NCBI GenBank assembly: GCA_965221815.1
Contig: OZ244915.1
Span: 558,001 to 622,000 of the forward strand
Reading direction: 5' to 3'
DNA length: 64,000 nucleotides
Source: JAPOXR01 sp965221815
GTDB lineage: Bacteria > Pseudomonadota > Alphaproteobacteria > Rhodobacterales > Rhodobacteraceae
In this document: positions 8,198 to 18,477 of the stretch, piece after piece
Layout of the letters: each line of letters opens with the position of its first letter
How positions within the stretch are numbered: position 1 is the first letter of the stretch
Notes under the pieces: generated by a model
What the model saw: only the letters and a program-made list of their open reading frames with translations
What the model was told of the DNA's origin: nothing
The model's database searches: none
Made by a program: the position numbers and the translations under genes

Positions 8198-9074
8198 AGG
8201 CCAGTTGACAATTGCCTTGCGTCTTGAGCATTTATCGTGTATTTTTGCCGGGATTGCACGCCGGAAAAGGCGGCACGAGCAGACGAGGTGGGTGACAAGA
8301 TGAATGCAGATCGCACAGTTTTGACAGATGAGATGTGGGCGCGGGTGGCACCGCTGTGTCCGGGCAAGGTGACCGACCCGGGGTGCACGGCGGTGGACAA
8401 TCGTCTTTTTCTGGAGGGAGTTCTCTGGCGGTTTCGCACGGGCACACCCTGGCGTGATCTCCCGCCGCATTTTGGTCGATGGAACAGTGTCTTCAAGCGG
8501 TTCCGGCGTTGGACCCAAGCAAATCTTTTTGAGCGTATTTTCAATGAGTTATCCGGTGATCTGGATCTGTCGATGGTGTCTGTGGATGGCACCATCATGC
8601 AAGCGCATCGATGGGCCTCCGGGGCCAAAAAGGGGGATCAGAATCGGAAGGAATCGGTCGCTCGAAAGGGGGATTGACCAGCAAGGTCGTGGCTCTCACC
8701 GATGCTGTCGGACATCTGATCCGGTTTGTGGTTCTGCCGGGTCAGACTCATGATCTCAAGGCTGTGCCTGAACTCCTGGACGACCTCACCTGTGAGATGT
8801 TGATTGGCGACAAGGCCTTTGACGCGGATTGGGTGCTGGACACATTGGCAGAACGCGAGATGACGGCGGTGATTCCGCCGCGGTCGAACCGCAGCACGCC
8901 ACGCGATTTTGACCGCGACGCCTACAAGGAACGGCACCGAATCGAGAATTTCTTCGCGAAAATCAAGGAGTTCCGGGGTCTCGCCACGCGATACGACAAG
9001 ACCCGCGCAAGCTTCGCAGCCGGGATTTATCTGATGGCGGGCGTGGTGGCGGCACGATAATTGTCAACGGGCCT
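8198..9074 (+). mobile_element. IS5-family (IS427-type) insertion sequence
   Basis: Inverted ends AGGCC(A/C)GTTGACAATT flank the element, with TA directly outside both ends (8196-8197 and 9075-9076) as a probable target duplication. The element is about 877 bp and carries a transposase in two overlapping frames. Size, two-frame layout and ends fit the IS427 group of IS5. Confidence 0.85.
8300..9060 (+). CDS. IS5-family transposase made by -1 frameshift
   Basis: Frame one, from the ATG at 8300 (MNADRTVLTDEMWARVAPL), holds the N-terminal domain and the first DDE aspartate (MVSVDGTIMQAH) and stops at 8677. Frame two ends at 9060 and holds LTDAVGHLIRFVVLPGQTHD, LIGDKAFDADWV with the second aspartate, and RHRIENFFAKIKEFRGLATR with the glutamate. 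The frames overlap by about 65 bases. At 8627-8632 the codons AAA AAG sit before a run of G, and a -1 slip there joins ASGAKK to GGSESEGIG, exactly the sequence expected in this family. The frameshift is therefore likely programmed rather than a mutation. Confidence 0.85.
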
Positions 9075-9268
9075 TAGTTATGTTCCTATTCAAGAACAGG
9101 CGACAAAAGAAGTGCAACCGCAGTCAAGACAGCATAGACTGATTGACAGGCGTGGAAGGTTGCAGCAATCGCGGCCACGCATGAATGCATCAAAGTCACC
9201 GCGGCACCACAATCTGCCCGTATTTGAACCCGAAAGATCTTGCCATGCCTCAACAATCGAGAGCAACC

Positions 9269-11059
9269 ATGCATGATACGCAACCCACTGTTGATACCGC
9301 ACCGGAGTGGGATCTCAGCGATCTTTTTCCGGATATTGACTCATCTGAGTTGACGGAAGCTCTTGCTGCCATTGAAACAAAAGCCAAGGCATTCAAGACA
9401 CGCTACGCTGATCAGATTGCCGACCTTGATGCACCGGACCTGTTGGAATGTCTTCGTGACTACGAAGCGATTCGCGGGCTGCTTGACCGTGTGACGTCTT
9501 TTGTCGCCCTGCGTTACCATGCCGATACGCTGGATCCCGAACGTGGCAAGTCGATGGGAGATGTTCGCGATGCCATCACCGCATGGCTGGGCCCGCTGAC
9601 ATTCTTTGAAACCGAAATTTGCGCCCTCAAAAAGAAAAAGCTGAAACAACTGCTGACGACTCACCCGGACCTCGCACGTTACAAACCGTATTTTCGCAAA
9701 TTACGGGCCACCAGACAACACAAGCTGTCTGCTGAGCTTGAGCAATTCGCATTGGAGATTTCCTCGGCAAGTGCGGCATCGATCAACCGATTGTTCGATG
9801 AGACCTGTGCCTCCCTGCAATTTCGTGCAGCGGGAAAAACACGCAATTTGACTGAAACACTTGATTTGTTGCAACATTCTGACCGCAAGTTGCGGCGTTC
9901 CGCATCACGCGCAATCAGTAAAGAGCTTGGCACACGATTGCCGCTGTTCACCTTGGTCATGAATACGGTCATCAAGGAAACCGTGATATCCGATCGTTGG
10001 CGTGGCTTTGCAACGCCGCAAGCCGCACGCCATCTGAGTAATGATATTGAAGCCGACGTTGTCGAAGCCATGCTAACTTCGGTGACCGGCACCTATGCTG
10101 ATACCTCACATCGCTATTATCGGCTCAAAGCGCGCTGGCTCGGATTGCGCAAGCTCAAAGAATGGGATCGCAACGCCCCGCTTCCCATGGTTTCAGACAC
10201 ACAAATCACCTGGCCCGAGGCTAGGGATCAAGTCCTGACCGCTTTTGGGCATTTCTCACCTGAGATGGCCAAAATCACGACGGAGTTTTTTGAACGCGGC
10301 TGGATCGATGCCGCGATCCGACCTGGCAAGGCGTCCGGAGCCTTCTGTATGTCAACAGGTTCGGCCGTTCATCCTTACGTGCTGCTCAATTTCCAGAAGC
10401 GTCCCCGCGATGTGATGACACTGGCCCACGAACTTGGACATGCTGTTCATCAGACTCTTGCGGCCCGGCAGGGTGACCTGATGGCCGATACGTCCCTCAC
10501 ACTGGCTGAAACCGCGAGTGTTTTCGGTGAAACACTCACCTTTAACCAGTTATTGCAATCGGTATCCGGCGAAGGTGAAAGGATGGCCCTGCTTGCTGAA
10601 CGCGTTGAAGATATCATCAATACGATGGTACGCCAGACGGCATTTCACGTTTTTGAATGCCGCATCCATGAGACACAACGCACCCAGGGAGAGTTAACAA
10701 GCGACGCAATCTGCCGGATCTGGATGGAGGTCCAGACGGAGAGTCTGGGGCCGGCTTTTTCCTTCTCAAACGATTATCGGAATCACTGGGCTTATGTCCC
10801 GCACTTCATCCATTCGCCGTTCTATGTCTATGCTTACGCTTTCGGGATGGGGTTGGTGCTCGCCCTCTACGCCGCTTACGAGTCGGGTATTGATGATTTT
10901 GTGCCCAAGTATCTTGATGCACTGGCTGCAGGTGGCACCAAACATCATAGTGAGTTGCTCAAACCCTTCGGCCTCTCGGTTGCCGATCCGGATTTCTGGA
11001 AAAAGGGAGTTTCAATCCTGTCAGGTTATATTGATGACCTTGAAGCGATGCAGAGTTGA
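9269..11059 (+). CDS. pepF: M3-family oligoendopeptidase (PepF-type)
   Basis: The protein of about 596 residues carries the zinc motif LAHELGHAVHQ near residue 387 with the downstream glutamate in LAETASVFGETL, both typical of M3 metallopeptidases. These cytosolic enzymes cleave short peptides. The N-terminal region (PEWDLSDLFPDIDSSELTEA) is the usual start of the PepF/M3 group. An ATG at 9245 is an alternative start; I prefer 9269 because GAGAG lies five bases before it and homologues start close to the PEWDLSDL block. It is transcribed toward rpoH, which lies convergent ten bases downstream. Confidence 0.92.
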   Translation: MHDTQPTVDTAPEWDLSDLFPDIDSSELTEALAAIETKAKAFKTRYADQIADLDAPDLLECLRDYEAIRGLLDRVTSFVALRYHADTLDPERGKSMGDVRDAITAWLGPLTFFETEICALKKKKLKQLLTTHPDLARYKPYFRKLRATRQHKLSAELEQFALEISSASAASINRLFDETCASLQFRAAGKTRNLTETLDLLQHSDRKLRRSASRAISKELGTRLPLFTLVMNTVIKETVISDRWRGFATPQAARHLSNDIEADVVEAMLTSVTGTYADTSHRYYRLKARWLGLRKLKEWDRNAPLPMVSDTQITWPEARDQVLTAFGHFSPEMAKITTEFFERGWIDAAIRPGKASGAFCMSTGSAVHPYVLLNFQKRPRDVMTLAHELGHAVHQTLAARQGDLMADTSLTLAETASVFGETLTFNQLLQSVSGEGERMALLAERVEDIINTMVRQTAFHVFECRIHETQRTQGELTSDAICRIWMEVQTESLGPAFSFSNDYRNHWAYVPHFIHSPFYVYAYAFGMGLVLALYAAYESGIDDFVPKYLDALAAGGTKHHSELLKPFGLSVADPDFWKKGVSILSGYIDDLEAMQS

Positions 11060-11069
11060 CAATCTGAGA

Positions 11070-11960
11070 TCAGGCAGGCGCGATCCCTTTTTCCTTCGCG
11101 AGATCAAGCACACGATCCTTGATCTTGCTAAACGCTTTTTCTTCAATCTGACGAATTCTCTCGCGACTCACTTTGTATTTCACCGAAAGGACTTCCAGGG
11201 TGCACGGTTCATCGCTGAGTCGGCGGTTCGCGAGAATGTCAGCTTCACGCTCATTCAGCACATCCATCGCTTGTAACAAGAGTCCGCGCCGCACATCGGC
11301 TTCCTGTTTCTCTGCGATGTCTGCGACATGATCAGAATTCTCATCCACCAGAAGATCCTGCCAGTCTCCTGAATCTTCGCCATCCTGTCGAATTGTCTGA
11401 TTCAGTGAACCATCCCGACCCGATAAACGCTGATCCATCGACATCACATCTGCGGCCGATACACTCAGGTTTCGGCCGATTTGCTCAGCCTGCTTATCGG
11501 TCAGATTCTCATCAATGGCCCCGATCCGTTGTTTGGCTTTGCGCAGGTTAAAGAACAGCTTTTTCTGCGAGCGGGTTGTACCCATTTTCACCAGGCTCCA
11601 CGACCGCAGGATATATTCCTGGACATTGGCACGTATCCACCAGATCGCATAGGTCGCGAGACGGAACCCACGATCAGGGTCAAACCGTTTGACCGCCTGC
11701 ATCAGACCGACATTGGCTTCTGAAATCACATCGGAGACCGGGAGTCCGTAACCACGGTAACCCATTGCGATCTTTGCGGCGAGTCGCAGATGCGATGTCA
11801 CGAGGCCGTGCGCTGCTGCCGAGTCATTATGTTCGACCCAGCGTTTCGCCAGCATGTATTCCTGCTCTTTTTCCAAAATCGGAAACTTCTTGATCTCAGC
11901 GAGATAAGTCGCCAATCCGCCATCTTCTTTCAGTGCCGGCAGAGACTTCATTTGTGCCAA
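11070..11960 (-). CDS. rpoH: RNA polymerase heat-shock sigma factor RpoH
   Basis: The 296-residue protein has sigma region 2 (VSDVISEANVGLMQAVKRFD, then FRLATYAIWWIRANVQEYIL), the RpoH box QKKLFFNLRKAK that separates sigma-32 from other sigma factors, and region 4 ([18 protein letters not shown]). It directs transcription of heat-shock genes. The strong AGGAGG is five bases before a TTG at 11960 and fourteen before the ATG at 11951, so a TTG start is favoured. The order rpoH-rluD on the same strand is common in alphaproteobacteria. Confidence 0.97.
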   Translation of the reverse strand: MAQMKSLPALKEDGGLATYLAEIKKFPILEKEQEYMLAKRWVEHNDSAAAHGLVTSHLRLAAKIAMGYRGYGLPVSDVISEANVGLMQAVKRFDPDRGFRLATYAIWWIRANVQEYILRSWSLVKMGTTRSQKKLFFNLRKAKQRIGAIDENLTDKQAEQIGRNLSVSAADVMSMDQRLSGRDGSLNQTIRQDGEDSGDWQDLLVDENSDHVADIAEKQEADVRRGLLLQAMDVLNEREADILANRRLSDEPCTLEVLSVKYKVSRERIRQIEEKAFSKIKDRVLDLAKEKGIAPA

Positions 11961-11989
11961 TCACACCTCCTGTCGTCTACAGTGCATAT

Positions 11990-13057
11990 TTAAGGGCCAC
12001 GCAGGGCGCTTTCAATATCCGTATCCTCATGATTTCCTGACAACGCAGCGAGAAGTTCATCCATGTCAGTCGGGTAACGCGACTCAAAGTACATATTTCG
12101 CCCATCCTTGGGGTGATTGAATCCCAGGGATATGGCGTGCAATGCCTGTCGCGGGAACGCGGCAGCAGCATTTCGTGCTGCATCGCCTGCACTGGCAGGC
12201 AAAAGACGAGAACCTGCACCATATGTCTGATCGCCGATCAATGGAAATCCAACAGTTTCGAGATGAACGCGAATCTGATGCGTTCGCCCGGTCTCGAGAC
12301 AGCATTCAACGAGTGCGGCCTCGTGATTGGCCAGTCGACGCAACAGGCGTATCCGGGTCACCGCATGCCGCCCGCCTTCCTCGACCACAGCCATTCGCGT
12401 CCGATGGACCGCATGTCGCCCGATTGCACCTTCAATGCGTAACCAACCCCCGGGTTCTGCGGCGACATGCGCTGATGACGCAGCGATATTCTGCAAGGCA
12501 GGTGTGCCGCGCACACATGCATGATAGCGGCGCGACACGCTGCGTATCCCGAACTGATCGGCGAGCCTGAGGACTGCTCTGTCAGTTTTGGCCGCAACCA
12601 TGACACCGGATGTATCCTTGTCGAGACGATGAACGATTCCTGGCCGACCGTTATGGCCGATGCGGCAGATGTCCTCACCGCAATGGTGAATCAGTGCGTT
12701 GACCAGGGTACCACCCCAGTTTCCCCGCCCTGGATGGACAACCAGTCCGGCGGGTTTGTTGATTACGATGAGTTCGTCATCCTCGTAGATCACATCAAGC
12801 GGAATCTCTTCCGGCTGGAAACTGTCCTGGTCTGCCAACTTGACTTGAATCGTCCAGACATCTCCCGGTTGCGTCTTGGTATCGGGCTCAGTGACCGTCA
12901 TATCGTTCTGGCTCACACAGCCGGCGCGAATCATTCCCGTCATGCGCGATCGGCTCATGCCCGCCTCTGCTGGAAGTCCGACGGTAAGAGCTTTATCAAG
13001 GCGACGCGGGGCACCGTCCTTAATCTCAACTTGCCAGATATGATTGACCAGCTTCAT
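11990..13057 (-). CDS. rluD: Pseudouridine synthase RluD family
   Basis: A 355-residue RluA-family enzyme with an N-terminal S4-like domain (RRLDKALTVGLPAEAGMSRS) and a catalytic domain with the key motif GIVHRLDKDTSGVMVAAKTD, whose aspartate attacks uridine. CCLETGRTHQIRVHLETVGF is the other family signature. RluD modifies uridines of helix 69 in 23S rRNA. The start at 13057 is supported by GGAG about eight bases upstream and by MKLVNHIWQVEI being the usual beginning. The start codon interlocks with that of the divergent DUF6476 gene. Confidence 0.93.
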   Translation of the reverse strand: MKLVNHIWQVEIKDGAPRRLDKALTVGLPAEAGMSRSRMTGMIRAGCVSQNDMTVTEPDTKTQPGDVWTIQVKLADQDSFQPEEIPLDVIYEDDELIVINKPAGLVVHPGRGNWGGTLVNALIHHCGEDICRIGHNGRPGIVHRLDKDTSGVMVAAKTDRAVLRLADQFGIRSVSRRYHACVRGTPALQNIAASSAHVAAEPGGWLRIEGAIGRHAVHRTRMAVVEEGGRHAVTRIRLLRRLANHEAALVECCLETGRTHQIRVHLETVGFPLIGDQTYGAGSRLLPASAGDAARNAAAAFPRQALHAISLGFNHPKDGRNMYFESRYPTDMDELLAALSGNHEDTDIESALRGP

Positions 13058-13370
13058 GAGTGACACTCCGGCAGCGGGTATTGACGCCCGCACTCTGAGA
13101 TGGCTGAAGGTTCTTGTCTTCACGATGACGATTACCTTCATCGCTGGATTTGTTATCATTGTTGGGCTGTTCATCGCAAAGTTTGACGCGATCAGCGTGC
13201 CGCCCACGCAAACATTTCCGGGGCAAATCGCTTTGCCGGACGGAACTGCGGCGCAGAGCTTTACGGCGACTGATCGCTGGTATGCTGTCGTTACCGAAAA
13301 CAACGAGATTCTGATCTTTGATCGGGTCACTCACACCCTCATCCAACGAGTCGAGATTATCGGTCAGTGA
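13056..13370 (+). CDS. DUF6476-type single-pass membrane protein
   Basis: A 104-residue protein with one transmembrane helix (VLVFTMTITFIAGFVIIVGL, about residues 20-40) and a short periplasmic part containing IALPDGTAAQSFTATDRWYA and ILIFDRVTHTLIQRVEI. It matches the DUF6476 family, a small alphaproteobacterial family commonly found divergent from rluD. Its function is not known. The start at 13056 shares the bases CATG with the rluD start on the other strand; an ATG at 13044 is also possible and would overlap rluD by fourteen bases. Confidence 0.75.
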   Translation: MSDTPAAGIDARTLRWLKVLVFTMTITFIAGFVIIVGLFIAKFDAISVPPTQTFPGQIALPDGTAAQSFTATDRWYAVVTENNEILIFDRVTHTLIQRVEIIGQ

Positions 13371-13752
13371 GTCGCCGGGATGGAGATCAGAGCGCTGATA
13401 CGATTATCCGGCATGTCGATCGGCCGATTCTGCCCCGCCTTTTTCAACAGCGGAAAAGCCATGGATGTTGAGTCAGGCGGACGCCAATGACAGGAGTCCC
13501 ATGCCTTCACATCACGGGGGACGTGATCTCACGGGGATTGTTGTGCTCCGGTGCAGCCAGATTCAATGAGTTACCTGCAATGCTCATTGCGGTTCCGGGC
13601 CGGATTCAGTGGGTGGATTGGGGCCCAAGGCTTGAGTATAACAATCCCGGTGCCGCCATATTAAGAAGCTCTCAGGACAGACATTTATTGATTGCCGTGC
13701 AGGATCAATCCCAGCATGACGTCGAACCAAGCGAGGGGAATCAGAACTGATC
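13371..13752. other. Intergenic region upstream of dnaG
   Basis: About 380 bases without a gene I can support. A frame from 13487 to 13750 exists, but its product has no domain-like pattern and its end abuts the dnaG start. The stretch presumably holds the dnaG promoter; I see no clear -35/-10 pair. Confidence 0.4.
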
Positions 13753-15702
13753 GTGTCACAGTTTACCGATGAACTTATGGAGCGTGTGTCACTTGCTGAA
13801 GTCATCGGCAGGCGGGTCACCTGGGACTCGCGGAAATCACGGCCTCAGAGGGGTGAACACTGGGCCTGTTGTCCTTTTCATCAGGAAAAAACACCCTCTT
13901 TCAAAGTCGATGATCATAAGGGTGTCTATTACTGCTTTGGCTGTCATGAGAAGGGCAACGCAATCACTTTCATCCGCAAGACAGAGAATCTCGATTACCG
14001 CGAGACTCTTCATCGACTGGCCGAGATGGCCGGTATGGAAATTCCAAAGTCAGAGTGGGACCAGACACGAGAAGAATCAACACATAAGCCGCTTTATGAT
14101 GTGTGCGAGCAAGCCTGCACGCAGTTTCAGATCGCTTTGAGCTCCCATGCTGGCAAGGCAGCGCGGGTTTATCTGGAAGAGCGTGGGTTAAACGCTCAAG
14201 CCATTGAACAGTTTGAAATCGGATTTGCCGGACAACGCAATCCCGGCCTGATGCAGATTTTACGGGAGACAGGGGTTTCTCAGGAGCATCTGTTGACGGC
14301 GGGTCTCTGTGTCGAGCCCGACGATGGCGGTCAGCCGTATGATCGGTTCCGCAATCGCATCATGTTTCCAATTCGTGATTTGCGCGGGCGACTGGTCGGT
14401 TTCGGCGGACGCGCACTCGATCCCGCGGCACCTGCAAAATACCTGAATTCACCGGAGACACCGATCTTCAAGAAAGGGGCATGCCTCTACAATGCTGTGG
14501 CGGCACGTCATGCACTTGGCAAAGAAGAGAGCGATCTTGTGGTAGTCGAGGGCTATATGGATGTTATCGCCCTTTCAAGCTACGGGATTCGTGCCTGTGT
14601 GGCACCTCTGGGAACGGCAATTACTGCGAATCAACTCAGGCTGTTGTGGAAGCTGGCTCCCGAGCCGGTTCTTGCGCTCGACGGCGACAGTGCCGGATTG
14701 CGTGCAGCGGAACGCGTCTCTGATCTTGCTCTGCCCCTTCTCGAACCAGGAAAATCGCTCAAGTTCAGTTTTCTCCCGACGGATACCGATCCTGATGATT
14801 ATGTCCGGCAGCATGGCACCTCAGCGATGCGTGACCTGTTGAACCGGGCCTTGCCGCTTGCAGATTTTCTCTGGCAAACAGAAGTCAAGAAACAGAGCAT
14901 TGATACGCCGGAGCGAATGGCGGCATTTGAGGCGCGATTGCGCAAAATGATCGGATCGATTCAAGATACGACGGTTCGCCGAAGATACAATCAGGTTATC
15001 GGCAATCGGCTTTTTGAGATCAATCGCGGATCCATAAAATCCGGGAACAGGAAACAGGGTTCAGTCCAACCAACACGTGAATTGCAGGCCTCCATATTGA
15101 TGACAGGCAATCATCACCAAGAGATCGGATCTTATGTCCGCGAGAGCGTCATCCTCGGCATTTGCCTTACTGTTCCACCCGTTCTCGAGGCATTTCCCGA
15201 ACGTTTGGAAAATCTCGAGCTTTCGGACAAGACACATCGCCAGTTGCTCGATTGCATGATTGATGCCGTCAGAAATACTGATCACGATTGCACCTCGTTT
15301 CAATCTTTCGTTCGGGAGCGTTGTGGGACCAGAATCGTCGACAGACTTCTCGAATCGAACCGCCTCCTTCCCTTGCATATTGCGGCCGAAAGCGACGACA
15401 CGGGAACGAATATCAACCTGATAGCGCGTGCCAAAACGATGCTCTCTGAAGAATTGGCAAAAATTGAAACGAACAGTGCCAAACAATACGAACTTGAGGA
15501 AGCCATTCTGGATACAAAAGAACGCACTGGCGGTGATCCCACAAGACGCCTTGGTGAAGCCGTGCGCGCGCAGCAGGAAGCGCAGCGGGGTGATCAATCA
15601 ATGGAAGCGATGGGCCTGGTTCAAATGGAAAATGGAGTGGCTGTGGATCCACGGGATCTTGCAGAATTCAAGCGGCTGGTGGGCGATTCGGGCGAAGAAT
15701 AG
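13753..15702 (+). CDS. dnaG: DNA primase DnaG
   Basis: The 649-residue protein has the CHC2 zinc finger (Cys40, His43, Cys61, Cys64), the RNA polymerase core, and the TOPRIM domain with VVVEGYMDVIALSS and ALDGDSAGLRAAERV carrying the metal-binding acids. It makes RNA primers for DNA replication and is loaded by the DnaB helicase through its C-terminal domain. The start is a GTG at 13753, with GAGGGG about thirteen bases upstream, a longer spacing than usual. It lies upstream of rpoD in the classical primase-sigma order. Confidence 0.97.
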   Translation: MSQFTDELMERVSLAEVIGRRVTWDSRKSRPQRGEHWACCPFHQEKTPSFKVDDHKGVYYCFGCHEKGNAITFIRKTENLDYRETLHRLAEMAGMEIPKSEWDQTREESTHKPLYDVCEQACTQFQIALSSHAGKAARVYLEERGLNAQAIEQFEIGFAGQRNPGLMQILRETGVSQEHLLTAGLCVEPDDGGQPYDRFRNRIMFPIRDLRGRLVGFGGRALDPAAPAKYLNSPETPIFKKGACLYNAVAARHALGKEESDLVVVEGYMDVIALSSYGIRACVAPLGTAITANQLRLLWKLAPEPVLALDGDSAGLRAAERVSDLALPLLEPGKSLKFSFLPTDTDPDDYVRQHGTSAMRDLLNRALPLADFLWQTEVKKQSIDTPERMAAFEARLRKMIGSIQDTTVRRRYNQVIGNRLFEINRGSIKSGNRKQGSVQPTRELQASILMTGNHHQEIGSYVRESVILGICLTVPPVLEAFPERLENLELSDKTHRQLLDCMIDAVRNTDHDCTSFQSFVRERCGTRIVDRLLESNRLLPLHIAAESDDTGTNINLIARAKTMLSEELAKIETNSAKQYELEEAILDTKERTGGDPTRRLGEAVRAQQEAQRGDQSMEAMGLVQMENGVAVDPRDLAEFKRLVGDSGEE

Positions 15703-15917
15703 CTTCGCATATTCAACTGATATGATCTGTTGCGCGTGATTTTCGGTTGGGAACGCTTGGGAAATTTCATTGAATGCCTATATGGGGAAGCAGAGGATTG
15801 TCGCCTTGCGGCGATTCACTTCGCTTGGGGCGGGAGAATCGTTGTCCAGAAACTGGCAGCGCACTGAGATTCTGCTATCACCTCGCAACCTGAAAGTTGC
15901 GCAGATCGAGGATTGGA

Positions 15918-17813
15918 ATGATGGGCACTTCCGAAACTCAGACACAGACTGACAGCACGATGACTACCGACGAGACTGTTGCGCCGAGCCGACGAGACAT
16001 GGCCGTCGTCAAGGAACTACTCAAACGGGCCCGCGAAAGAGGCTCGATCACGCATGCTGAATTGGAAGCCGTTCAAGAACAGGTTCCACCTGACCAGGTC
16101 GAAACCACGATCGCGATGATCGACAATCTCGGCATCGAGATTGTCGATTCGGAAGAAGTGGGCGACAAGGAAATGAGCAAGGCGAACAGTTTGGTCGACA
16201 CAGCAGCGACGGGAGAGATTGCTGTTGCCAAGACCAAGTCGTCGGAGCTTGTTGACAGTACGGATGATCCGGTACGCATGTACATGCGCGAAATGGGCGT
16301 GGTCGAACTGCTGTCGCGCGAGGGCGAGATCGCGATTGCCAAACGGATTGAAGCCGGTCGCCGCACATTGACAACGGGGCTCGGTGAGAGTCCGTTATCC
16401 TTCCTGGCCTTAACCATCTGGCGCGATGAGTGGATCGAAGACGGCAACAATACCAATTTGCGGGACATTATCGACCTCGATGCAACCTATTACGGCACTG
16501 GCAGCAAAGGCAACGGAAAGGCTGTTGAAGAAGAGACGGCGAAATTGCTGGTGACAAAAATGGAAGAGGCATTGACTCCACAGCTGAACGCCGATCTCGA
16601 GTCGATCGCGGGATTGTACAAGAAGCTGGTCCCGCTGCAAACCACGCGCCTGCGCGCCGCGTCGGGACGAGGACGGAAACTGTCAAAGGCCAAAGAAAAG
16701 AGCTACCAGCTTCTTCATAGTGAACTCGTTGCCCGGGTGAATGACCTGAATTTGGCCAATGGGCGAATTGAACAGCTGGTCGAACAACTCTACCGTTACA
16801 ATGAGAGATTTGTGCAACTCGAGTCGCGTTTAATCAAACTGATCACCCGTGCGCGTATCAACAAGCGGGAGTTTATTGACAGTTGGAAAGGCAACGAAGT
16901 CAACCCGGGATGGATTGACATGGTTGCGTCAAACACCGGGCGTGGATGGGCGGCATTGGTCGACAACTCATCCGATGAAATCAGGGAAATCCAGCAGGAA
17001 CTGGCTTCCTACGCCGAGATCGTCGGTCAGGATGTCAGTGCATTTCGTGCCGTCGTGCAACAGGTCCAGAAAGGCGAGAAAGAGGCCCGAATCGCCAAGA
17101 CCGAAATGGTGGAAGCCAATCTCAGACTGGTGATCTCGATTGCCAAGAAATATACCAACCGGGGACTGCAGTTTCTTGACCTGATCCAGGAAGGCAATAT
17201 CGGCCTGATGAAGGCGGTGGACAAGTTTGAGTATCGGAAAGGATATAAATTTTCCACCTATGCGACGTGGTGGATCCGTCAGGCGATTACCCGTTCAATT
17301 GCTGATCAGGCACGTACCATTCGTATTCCGGTCCATATGATTGAGACCATCAACAAGATTAACCGCACCAGCCGTCAGATGCTGCATGAGATTGGGCGCG
17401 AACCGACACCTGAGGAGATTGCGCGCAAACTGAAAATGCCCCTCGATAAAGTGCGCAAGGTGATGAAGATATCCAAGGAACCGATCAGTCTTGAAACCCC
17501 CGTGGGCGATGAGGAAGACAGTCAACTTGGTGATTTTATCGAGGACAAGAATGCAATTCTGCCGCTCGACAGCGCCATCCAGGCAAATCTGAAAGAAACC
17601 ACCTCACGCATGCTGTCGCAGCTGACGCCGCGCGAAGAGCGGGTTCTGCGCATGCGTTTCGGAATTGGGATGAATACCGATCACACGCTCGAGGAAGTGG
17701 GAAAACAGTTCCATGTGACCCGCGAGCGAATCCGCCAGATTGAGGCCAAAGCCCTGCGTAAACTGAAACATCCAAGCCGGGGCAAAAAGCTCAAGCCATT
17801 CCTTGAACAGTAA
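15918..17813 (+). CDS. rpoD: Housekeeping sigma factor RpoD (sigma-70)
   Basis: A 631-residue sigma-70 with region 1.1, a large non-conserved region between 1.2 and 2 (about residues 150-390), and regions 2-4: [60 protein letters not shown] and [20 protein letters not shown]. These recognise -10 and -35 elements of most promoters. GAGG lies six bases before the ATG at 15918. The gap of 215 bases after dnaG shows no gene and presumably holds the rpoD promoter. Confidence 0.97.
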   Translation: MMGTSETQTQTDSTMTTDETVAPSRRDMAVVKELLKRARERGSITHAELEAVQEQVPPDQVETTIAMIDNLGIEIVDSEEVGDKEMSKANSLVDTAATGEIAVAKTKSSELVDSTDDPVRMYMREMGVVELLSREGEIAIAKRIEAGRRTLTTGLGESPLSFLALTIWRDEWIEDGNNTNLRDIIDLDATYYGTGSKGNGKAVEEETAKLLVTKMEEALTPQLNADLESIAGLYKKLVPLQTTRLRAASGRGRKLSKAKEKSYQLLHSELVARVNDLNLANGRIEQLVEQLYRYNERFVQLESRLIKLITRARINKREFIDSWKGNEVNPGWIDMVASNTGRGWAALVDNSSDEIREIQQELASYAEIVGQDVSAFRAVVQQVQKGEKEARIAKTEMVEANLRLVISIAKKYTNRGLQFLDLIQEGNIGLMKAVDKFEYRKGYKFSTYATWWIRQAITRSIADQARTIRIPVHMIETINKINRTSRQMLHEIGREPTPEEIARKLKMPLDKVRKVMKISKEPISLETPVGDEEDSQLGDFIEDKNAILPLDSAIQANLKETTSRMLSQLTPREERVLRMRFGIGMNTDHTLEEVGKQFHVTRERIRQIEAKALRKLKHPSRGKKLKPFLEQ

Positions 17814-18006
17814 GAGGGCGGAGTCACTGCTCCGATTTGAGAAACCGTTTGGTCCCTGATCGACAGAATGCATTGGCACGGCGCTCTTCACCTTAAGAAT
17901 GACGAATCACACGAAAGGGACGCATAATTTAACAAGATTCGTGTTGCGTTTACCTATCGTCCGCAATTAGTTGAATGTTCGACAATGGCTGGTGATGAGG
18001 TGGCCG

Positions 18007-18474
18007 ATGCGTTGCCCATTTTGTGGGGGTACGGATACCCAAGTCAAGGATTCGCGCCCGACCGAGGATCATGGCTCAATCCGCAGGCGGCGTCTATGTT
18101 CGGCTTGTGGGGGACGATTCACAACTTATGAAAGAGTTCAGTTGCGTGACCTGGTGGTCGTCAAGACATCAGGTCGCCGCGAAGATTTTGATCGTGACAA
18201 ATTGGAACGATCCATTCGCATTGCATTGCGTAAACGCCCAATTGAAGCCGAACGGGTCAATAAGATGCTCACTGGCATTGTCAGGCGACTCGAATCATCG
18301 GGGGAATCCGATGTGCCGTCGACATTGATTGGCGAAACGGTGATGGACGCACTGTCGCGCATTGATACTGTGGCCTTTGTACGCTTCGCCAGCGTTTACA
18401 TGAATTTTCAGGGGGCAAATGATTTCGAGTCTTTTGTCGCCGCACTGCGTCCGAAGGACAGTGCCGAGGGCTGA
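18007..18474 (+). CDS. nrdR: Transcriptional repressor NrdR
   Basis: The 155-residue protein begins [18 protein letters not shown] with the N-terminal zinc ribbon (CPFCG and CSACGGRF) followed by an ATP-cone domain ([20 protein letters not shown]). NrdR senses ATP and dATP and represses ribonucleotide reductase genes. An upstream in-frame start at 17971 would add twelve residues that the family lacks. It heads the riboflavin operon: ribD begins four bases after its stop, an arrangement common in alphaproteobacteria. Confidence 0.96.
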   Translation: MRCPFCGGTDTQVKDSRPTEDHGSIRRRRLCSACGGRFTTYERVQLRDLVVVKTSGRREDFDRDKLERSIRIALRKRPIEAERVNKMLTGIVRRLESSGESDVPSTLIGETVMDALSRIDTVAFVRFASVYMNFQGANDFESFVAALRPKDSAEG

Positions 18475-18477
18475 ACC

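Noticed and set aside
13487..13750. 87-codon forward frame before dnaG
   Set aside because: No recognisable pattern, poor start context, and an end abutting dnaG; treated as intergenic.
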